DNA of 11,190 nt from an uncultured Bacteroidota bacterium (GTDB lineage: Bacteria > Bacteroidota > Bacteroidia > Chitinophagales > Chitinophagaceae). The position numbers and the translations under genes were made by a program. The stretch covers positions 1-11,190 of the forward strand of contig CAMLEX010000096.1 of NCBI GenBank assembly GCA_946479055.1, read 5' to 3'. The notes below the pieces were generated by a model, which saw nothing but the letters and a program-made list of their open reading frames with translations, searched no databases and was not told the DNA's origin. Positions 5,909-11,190 of the stretch are shown here, one piece after another. How positions within the stretch are numbered: the first letter of the stretch is position 1; each line of letters starts with the position of its first letter.

Positions 5909-7507
5909 TTGCTGTTTCTATTTGCGTGCAAAAAAGAAATCACAGAGCCCCTGATCTCTGCCAATGCCAGCAGAATATCAGCCAATGCCTTTCTTTCGTC
6001 ATCCTGCAATTCCTGCGAAACGCAAACCATTACATTCCGTGGCATCCGGCCTGACGATAAAAATGGACGAGAACCGCTTCTCAATCCTGAAAGAGGTTTA
6101 CGATTGGAACACATTATGAAAGCTAGCAATCTTTTGAACCCCTATCATAAGATCAATTACTCCAACAATATGGATATACTGATCAGAAATGATGAAAAGG
6201 ACTATGCCGAAAAAACAAAACTGACGCAACTTTACTTCTACCTCACCGATTACCTGAAAACCAAAATACCTGACCAGGCATTCCGCAACATGCAGACTGT
6301 GTTGGATGAAATAAAAAAAACGGGCTATAAGGTCATCCTTCTTTTTGCTTATCGCTATGACGACGGATGTAAGTATGAAACCTATGAAGATATAAAAAGG
6401 CATCTTAGCCAGTTAAACCCTTTTTTACAAAAAAATGAATCTCTGATCTATGCTTTCCAGGCTGGCTTCCTGGGTTTGTGGGGTGAATGGCATCATTCAG
6501 GATTAGACAATTCTCTTTTCCAACGGCAACTAGTGATCAGGGATATTTTGCAAACCATTCCTGCCGGAAGAAAAATGCAGGTAAGAGAAACTATTCATAA
6601 AACGGATGCAGCTGGATTTATCAAGCGAAACCGGAAAAGCCAGATAAGTTATTATCCTTTAAGCGAAGAAGAATATAACAGGATAGGTTTTCAGAATGCT
6701 TATTTTGTTTTGGATCAGGGTCCAAATGCTCATTGGGATTACCGCTGGCCGGATAATGATTATTTTATGGTTGAAAAAGAAGCTCTTTCAACGGTAGTAG
6801 ATGGAGAAATGCCATACGATGGAAACTGGTATGGCACTTTTAATATGATTGCCTGGGGAAATCAGGGTGGATGGCAAGCAGTAAAAAGGATGAAGACACA
6901 TGCTCACAGTAGCTTTAGCTTAGTGCATAATTACAAACTAAATATAGCCGCCTGGAAAAACCAGTTTTTATTTCCCGGGCTGTTACGGAGCAGTAATATG
7001 GCTGTGACGGATGATTATTTCCTGAACCCGCAGGAACAGGAAACCGGGAGGACTGCCTATGAATACATAAGAGATCATTTAGGCTATCGTTTTCAACTGA
7101 AAGAAGCTACCATTCCTATATTAATCAGCAGGAGCGATCCGGCCACTATTACTATCCGGCTTAAAAATTTTGGGTTTGCATCATTAATAAATAAAAGACC
7201 GGTATACCTTGTGCTCATTGATGAAAAAAACCAGCCACTGGAATTCCTGACTGAAAGTGATCCCAGGAAATGGTTGCCGGCTGACGCATCCCCCGAAGGA
7301 ATGTATACTATCGAACATTCTGTTCATTTCAATAATTCCTTTAGCCCTGGAATATATAAGGTGGGTATCTGGATGCCGGATGAGTCTGAAGATCTGAAAT
7401 ACAATACCGATTATGCCATACGTTTTGCAAATGGCAATATGGAATTGTGGCAAGATCAGGATAAAAGATACCTTGTCAATATTGTGGGAAGCCTGGAACT
7501 TCGCTGA
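5909..7507 (+). CDS. DUF4874/DUF4832 domain lipoprotein
   Basis: A protein of about 532 residues, probably a lipoprotein, with an N-terminal DUF4874-like part (NPERGLRLE at 59-67, ILLFAYRY at 143-150, YAFQAGFLGLWGEWHHSG at 181-198) and a C-terminal DUF4832-like part (LDQGPNAHWDYRWPDNDY and GNQGGW in the middle, then a beta-rich tail). The GFLGLWGEWH motif recalls TIM-barrel glycosidase folds, but no activity is established. The coordinates use TTG 5909, the only common start nearby, yet this leaves just six residues before the lipobox Cys (LFAC). The frame is open from 5834. Reading from ATC 5879 gives ITKVAPSLICLLFLFAC, a proper lipoprotein signal, with AAGG (5867-5870) eight bases before it. 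The true start may therefore be a non-standard codon or a mutated or misread ATG. It follows gldA without a clear terminator. Confidence 0.8.
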   Translation: MLFLFACKKEITEPLISANASRISANAFLSSSCNSCETQTITFRGIRPDDKNGREPLLNPERGLRLEHIMKASNLLNPYHKINYSNNMDILIRNDEKDYAEKTKLTQLYFYLTDYLKTKIPDQAFRNMQTVLDEIKKTGYKVILLFAYRYDDGCKYETYEDIKRHLSQLNPFLQKNESLIYAFQAGFLGLWGEWHHSGLDNSLFQRQLVIRDILQTIPAGRKMQVRETIHKTDAAGFIKRNRKSQISYYPLSEEEYNRIGFQNAYFVLDQGPNAHWDYRWPDNDYFMVEKEALSTVVDGEMPYDGNWYGTFNMIAWGNQGGWQAVKRMKTHAHSSFSLVHNYKLNIAAWKNQFLFPGLLRSSNMAVTDDYFLNPQEQETGRTAYEYIRDHLGYRFQLKEATIPILISRSDPATITIRLKNFGFASLINKRPVYLVLIDEKNQPLEFLTESDPRKWLPADASPEGMYTIEHSVHFNNSFSPGIYKVGIWMPDESEDLKYNTDYAIRFANGNMELWQDQDKRYLVNIVGSLELR

Positions 7508-7538
7508 TTTCGCCAGGAAAATTAATCTCTGCACAACC

Positions 7539-7561
7539 CCTGAATAAATTCCGGTTTTTTT
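7539..7561 (+). terminator. weak terminator-like hairpin
   Basis: CCTGAA (7539-7544), loop TAAA, TTCCGG (7549-7554) forms a six-base-pair stem with one T-C mismatch, followed by seven T (7555-7561). It is placed well, 32 bases after the DUF4832 stop and before the enolase promoter region, but the stem is weak. Confidence 0.45.
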
Positions 7562-7619
7562 ATTGTTTTAGCCTTTAAAAAGCCTCTGGCACAAAAGTGC
7601 ACCACACAACCAAAGTTGA

Positions 7620-8969
<1,350 letters not shown>

Positions 8970-8971
8970 CC

Positions 8972-9033
8972 GTTCGAAGTTTGAGGTTTGAAGTTTGGGG
9001 TAACACCCGAACTTCAGACTTCGAACATCAAAC
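8972..9033 (+). repeat. long imperfect hairpin between eno and ftsB-like gene
   Basis: The left arm (8972-8999) contains three heptamer-like units GTTTGAG / GTTTGAA / GTTTGGG. It pairs with 9006-9033 across the loop GTAACA. The inner 21 positions (8979-8999 with 9006-9026) pair without a break if four T.G or G.T wobbles are allowed, and the outer part pairs with two mismatches. It starts 3 bases after the enolase stop and ends 7 bases before the next ATG. It could lower read-through from eno or hide the ribosome-binding region of the downstream gene; that role is inferred. Confidence 0.75.
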
Positions 9034-9040
9034 CGCAAAC

Positions 9041-9355
9041 ATGAAATTCCTTAACCATATCCCTGCCTGGCTCAAGAATAAATACCTGATCGCTTTGGGT
9101 GTTTTTGGATTTATTATGCTTTTTTTTGATAAGAATGATGTTTTTACGCAATCGGCCCGCAAAAGGCAATTAAGGGACCTGGAGGAAAGCAAGCAATATT
9201 ATTCTGACCGGATAGCTACGGAACGAAAAGAATTAGAGGAACTTAAGTCTAATCCCGGGACTTTGGAGAAATATGCAAGAGAAAAATACCTGATGAAACG
9301 GGATAATGAGGACCTTTTTATCATCCCTGATAACCAGGCAGAAGAGGAGAAGTAG
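9041..9355 (+). CDS. FtsB/DivIC-family septum formation initiator
   Basis: A 104-residue bitopic inner-membrane protein of the cell-division FtsB/DivIC family, which links FtsL and FtsQ/DivIB-type partners at the septum. It has a short cytoplasmic N-terminus, one transmembrane helix at about 15-29 (YLIALGVFGFIMLFF), a charged coiled coil at about 37-70 (QSARKRQLRDLEESKQYYSD...ERKELEELK), and the conserved end block NPGTLEKYAREKYLMKRDNEDLFII (71-95), which matches the family pattern of an ARE(K/L)..M...(E/D)(E/D)(L/V)-type motif. Its length is typical. The ATG at 9041 is chosen because the upstream in-frame TTG at 8981 lies inside the palindrome and would encode repeat-derived residues. It is probably co-transcribed with eno. 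Confidence 0.87.
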   Translation: MKFLNHIPAWLKNKYLIALGVFGFIMLFFDKNDVFTQSARKRQLRDLEESKQYYSDRIATERKELEELKSNPGTLEKYAREKYLMKRDNEDLFIIPDNQAEEEK

Positions 9356-9438
9356 GATATTTTAAACAATAAGCCAATTAATTTTCCGTTACTATACCGG
9401 ACATAACTTTTCTGGAACTTTCACTTTTAAGGACATTA

Positions 9439-9453
9439 ATGGTTTGCGAATGA
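9439..9453 (+). other. possible four-codon upstream ORF (Met-Val-Cys-Glu)
   Basis: ATG GTT TGC GAA TGA at 9439-9453 has an AAGGA motif (9429-9433) five bases upstream. Its stop overlaps the ATG of the next gene (ATGA at 9450-9453). It may be a coupling or leader peptide, or chance. Confidence 0.3.
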
Positions 9454-9680
9454 GAAATTTTACCCCCGAGGACCTTTTATTGTATTTATACAAAGAAAGC
9501 ACTCCCCAGTTAACTGCTGCTATCAGGCAAGCACTTCAACTGGACTGGACACTACGGGAAAAATTCAATGTATTAAAAACCTCTATGCTAAGGCTTGATC
9601 AAATCCAACAATCCCCACGCACCGAAGCGATTTTAAACATTCTGAATTATGCCCGTGAAAAATCATCGGAAATGGTTTAA
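9450..9680 (+). CDS. small conserved-looking helical protein, unknown function
   Basis: A 76-residue soluble protein with no signal or membrane segment. It begins MRNFTPEDLLLYLYKESTPQLTAAIRQAL, followed by DWTLREKFNVLKTSM and a C-terminal helix SPRTEAILNILNYAREK. I recall similar short Bacteroidota proteins of the (F)TPEDL(L/I)xYLYxExxPxxxxAI type, whose N-terminus resembles the helical start of anti-sigma factors but without zinc-binding Cys/His. That comparison is from memory and no function is claimed. Start: ATG 9450; a TTG two codons earlier (9444) is less likely. A short ORF with a better Shine-Dalgarno sequence overlaps this ATG. The gene is monocistronic, ending in a strong terminator. 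Confidence 0.75.
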   Translation: MRNFTPEDLLLYLYKESTPQLTAAIRQALQLDWTLREKFNVLKTSMLRLDQIQQSPRTEAILNILNYAREKSSEMV

Positions 9681-9708
9681 TCCTTTCCTGTTCTGATTTT
9701 AAATTTTT

Positions 9709-9736
9709 GCATCCACTTCGGTGGATGCTTTTTTTT
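9709..9736 (+). terminator. strong UUCG-loop intrinsic terminator
   Basis: GCATCCAC (9709-9716), loop TTCG, GTGGATGC (9721-9728), then eight T (9729-9736). The stem is perfect, with a C(UUCG)G tetraloop, 28 bases after the stop of the 76-residue protein. Confidence 0.95.
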
Positions 9737-9764
9737 GCCCTTACTTTCGCAGTAATTTTTTGCT

Positions 9765-10415
9765 ATGACAAGAAAGCAGCGCTACGAGTTCGTTATCGAC
9801 TATTTTCAAAAAAATACACCCGAAGCTGAAACAGAACTGATCTATGACAGTCCCTATCAACTGTTAGTTGCTGTTATTCTTTCCGCTCAATGCACGGATA
9901 AACGAGTGAACCTGACCACACCCGCTATTTTTGAAAAATATCCTGATGTTGAATCCTTGAGTCAAACCGATTTTGATGAATTGTTTCCCTATATCAAAAG
10001 CATTTCTTACCCTAACAACAAAACAAAACACCTGATCGGGATGGCGAAAATGGTGATTGAAAAATTTGATGGAGAAATTCCGATGACGGTTGATGAGCTG
10101 ATAGAACTACCCGGTGTAGGAAGAAAAACGGCCAATGTCATTACATCGGTAGTAGATCAGCAACCCAATATGGCGGTGGATACCCATGTATTCAGGGTGA
10201 GTAAACGAATAGGATTAGTACCACAAACGGCGACCACTCCATTGGCTGTAGAAAAAGAATTGATCAAAAATATCCCGGTAGAATTAATCCATAAAGCACA
10301 TCATTGGCTGATACTGCATGGACGCTATATCTGCATTGCCCGCAATCCAAAATGCAGGGAATGTGGCTTGCAGCAGGCTTGTGTTTATTTTCAGAAGGAA
10401 GTGAATAGATTGTAA
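9765..10415 (+). CDS. nth: endonuclease III (DNA glycosylase/AP lyase)
   Basis: A 216-residue base-excision-repair enzyme that removes oxidised pyrimidines and nicks the abasic site. It has the helix-hairpin-helix LPGVGRKTANV (115-125) with catalytic Lys121, the catalytic Asp139 in AVDTHVFRV (137-145), and the [4Fe-4S] ligands Cys190, Cys197, Cys200 and Cys206 in the standard C-x6-C-x2-C-x5-C spacing. The LLVAVILSAQCTD block (33-45) is also typical. Length is normal and the gene is intact. A TACTTTCG element (9742-9749) is one mismatch from the -7 consensus and lies just after the upstream terminator, consistent with separate transcription. It is convergent with the beta-barrel gene on the other strand. 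Confidence 0.97.
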   Translation: MTRKQRYEFVIDYFQKNTPEAETELIYDSPYQLLVAVILSAQCTDKRVNLTTPAIFEKYPDVESLSQTDFDELFPYIKSISYPNNKTKHLIGMAKMVIEKFDGEIPMTVDELIELPGVGRKTANVITSVVDQQPNMAVDTHVFRVSKRIGLVPQTATTPLAVEKELIKNIPVELIHKAHHWLILHGRYICIARNPKCRECGLQQACVYFQKEVNRL

Positions 10416-10461
10416 TGGCTAATTCCCCCTGGCTTGACAATGATTCGTATTTAGTCGCGCC

Positions 10462-10495
10462 ACGGAAACACGGAAGATGTCTTTTATTCCGTGTT
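10462..10495. repeat. ACACGGAA inverted repeat in convergent gap
   Basis: AACACGGAA (10467-10475) pairs exactly with TTCCGTGTT (10487-10495) across an 11-base loop. The left arm is preceded by a second CACGGAAA unit (10461-10468). It lies between the convergent nth and beta-barrel genes. It has no U-tract on either strand, so it is listed as a palindromic repeat and not as a terminator. Confidence 0.5.
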
Positions 10496-10547
10496 CTGAT
10501 AGTTATCGGAAAGGCTACCAAACCACCAGTTTATGGTTGACACAATA

Positions 10548-11190
10548 TTATTTTAACCGATAAGAAAAGCCAGCCTGAAGCCCTTGTGAAACCTGCCGGA
10601 ACAAATCATTTTCAGTAAGCTTTTTATAACTGTATTGATAACCGGCTTGCAGATGAATTCGTTTACTTATTTCCCTGGAGTATTGAACAGATAATAAAGC
10701 AGCCTTCAGGTTATGCGAAGAAGTGAAGAATAAATTATCATAGGTTTCGTATAACAGCTCATTCACGTTGCCGCCATATACTTTATTATTTTCCGGCCTG
10801 GATGCAAATCCTGCCACAGGAATTGAAAGATCAACAGAAACACTATTATTTTTCCAGGAATATACAGAAGAACAATATGCAGATAAGTTTGTAGTTGACG
10901 CCCAACTATACTGTTTAACCTCGTTAGTTTTTGTAATAAATGCCGGCTTGGTGCTGATAGCGTAACCGAGATAGGTATTGAACCGGCTGTTCTTATTCTT
11001 CAAAACAGAAAATGCATCAGTATACACTGCACGAAAATCATTCAGCTTTGCGTTCCCCGCCTGCCCGTTATTTCAGGCTATCAATATACTTTTTTTACGG
11101 TAAGGGCTGATCGCAGAATAGCTGTAAGCCAGTTCAGTTGATTGTATTCCTTTCAAAGCAAGATCAATGTAATTATCAGTAACAGAAAGG
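10548..11190 (-). pseudogene. outer-membrane beta-barrel protein, C-terminal part, disrupted
   Basis: Read on the - strand, the frame runs in from the right edge (LSVTDNYIDLALKGIQSTELAYSYS...), meets TGA at 11075-11073, and continues in the same frame (NNGQAGNAKLNDFRAVYTDAF...) to TAA at 10550-10548. The alternating hydrophobic/polar strands, aromatic residues and ending GLQAGFSYRLK suggest an outer-membrane beta-barrel. The family was not recognised, and the end lacks the terminal Phe/Trp of classical porins. Next to the stop, one extra A in the seven-A run at 11096-11090 (- strand) together with one A fewer near 11074-11072 would restore KKYIDSLNNGQAGN, so two compensating indels or base errors are likely. 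A GTG at 11027 could start only a fragment without a signal peptide. The gene is cut by the window edge. Confidence 0.6.

Noticed and set aside
5821..6129. 102-residue - strand frame opposite the DUF4832 gene start
   Set aside because: It is a shadow of the real + strand gene with no recognisable motif. It was considered because of the odd start region, but it does not explain it.
7589..7600. GCAC-AAAA-GTGC hairpin upstream of eno
   Set aside because: A four-base-pair stem is too short to support an operator or terminator.
9701..9740. Terminator at 9709-9736 as part of the repeat series
   Set aside because: A perfect short stem, UUCG loop and T-run fully explain it as an ordinary intrinsic terminator.
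10768..10965. 65-residue + strand frame
   Set aside because: It is antisense to the beta-barrel gene, whose strand-like pattern is much more protein-like.

Overview
The window looks like the chromosome of a Bacteroidota bacterium, most likely a Chitinophagaceae-type member. The signs are a GldA-type gliding ABC ATPase, lipoprotein signals typical of the phylum, several exact TAnnTTTG (-7) promoter elements, DUF families common in that group, and moderately AT-rich DNA. This placement is inferred from gene content and not from a marker phylogeny.

Layout, left to right on the + strand. (1) The C-terminal end of an MFS (metabolite:H+ symporter-like) transporter, followed by a small two-helix membrane protein. 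(2) An inorganic-carbon cassette: a small secreted or anchored His-rich protein of unknown function, a SulP-family anion transporter and a beta-class carbonic anhydrase, closed by a good intrinsic terminator. (3) A GH130-like lipoprotein. (4) The gldA-type ATPase, without its permease genes. (5) A DUF4874/DUF4832 lipoprotein with an odd start region. (6) Enolase followed by a short FtsB/DivIC-type septum protein. (7) A small conserved-looking helical protein ended by a textbook UUCG-loop terminator. (8) Endonuclease III. On the - strand, facing nth, lies the C-terminal end of an outer-membrane beta-barrel gene that carries an in-frame stop and looks like two compensating indels.

How the genes fit together: SulP and carbonic anhydrase probably cooperate, the transporter importing bicarbonate and the anhydrase interconverting it with CO2. 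The eno-ftsB pair is housekeeping. The rest is a loose string of unrelated single genes.

No complete novel defence, mobile or CRISPR system is visible. The most distinctive non-coding signal is that five intergenic gaps each hold a different palindromic or short-period repeat element (about 297-340, 671-745, 4806-4873, 8972-9033, 10462-10495). One of them may have introduced an early stop into the MFS gene, and another forms a long G.U-tolerant hairpin directly before ftsB. Other points worth a second look are the His-rich protein beside the carbonic anhydrase, a lipoprotein whose signal peptide begins upstream of any normal start codon, and a four-codon upstream ORF overlapping the start of the 76-residue protein.
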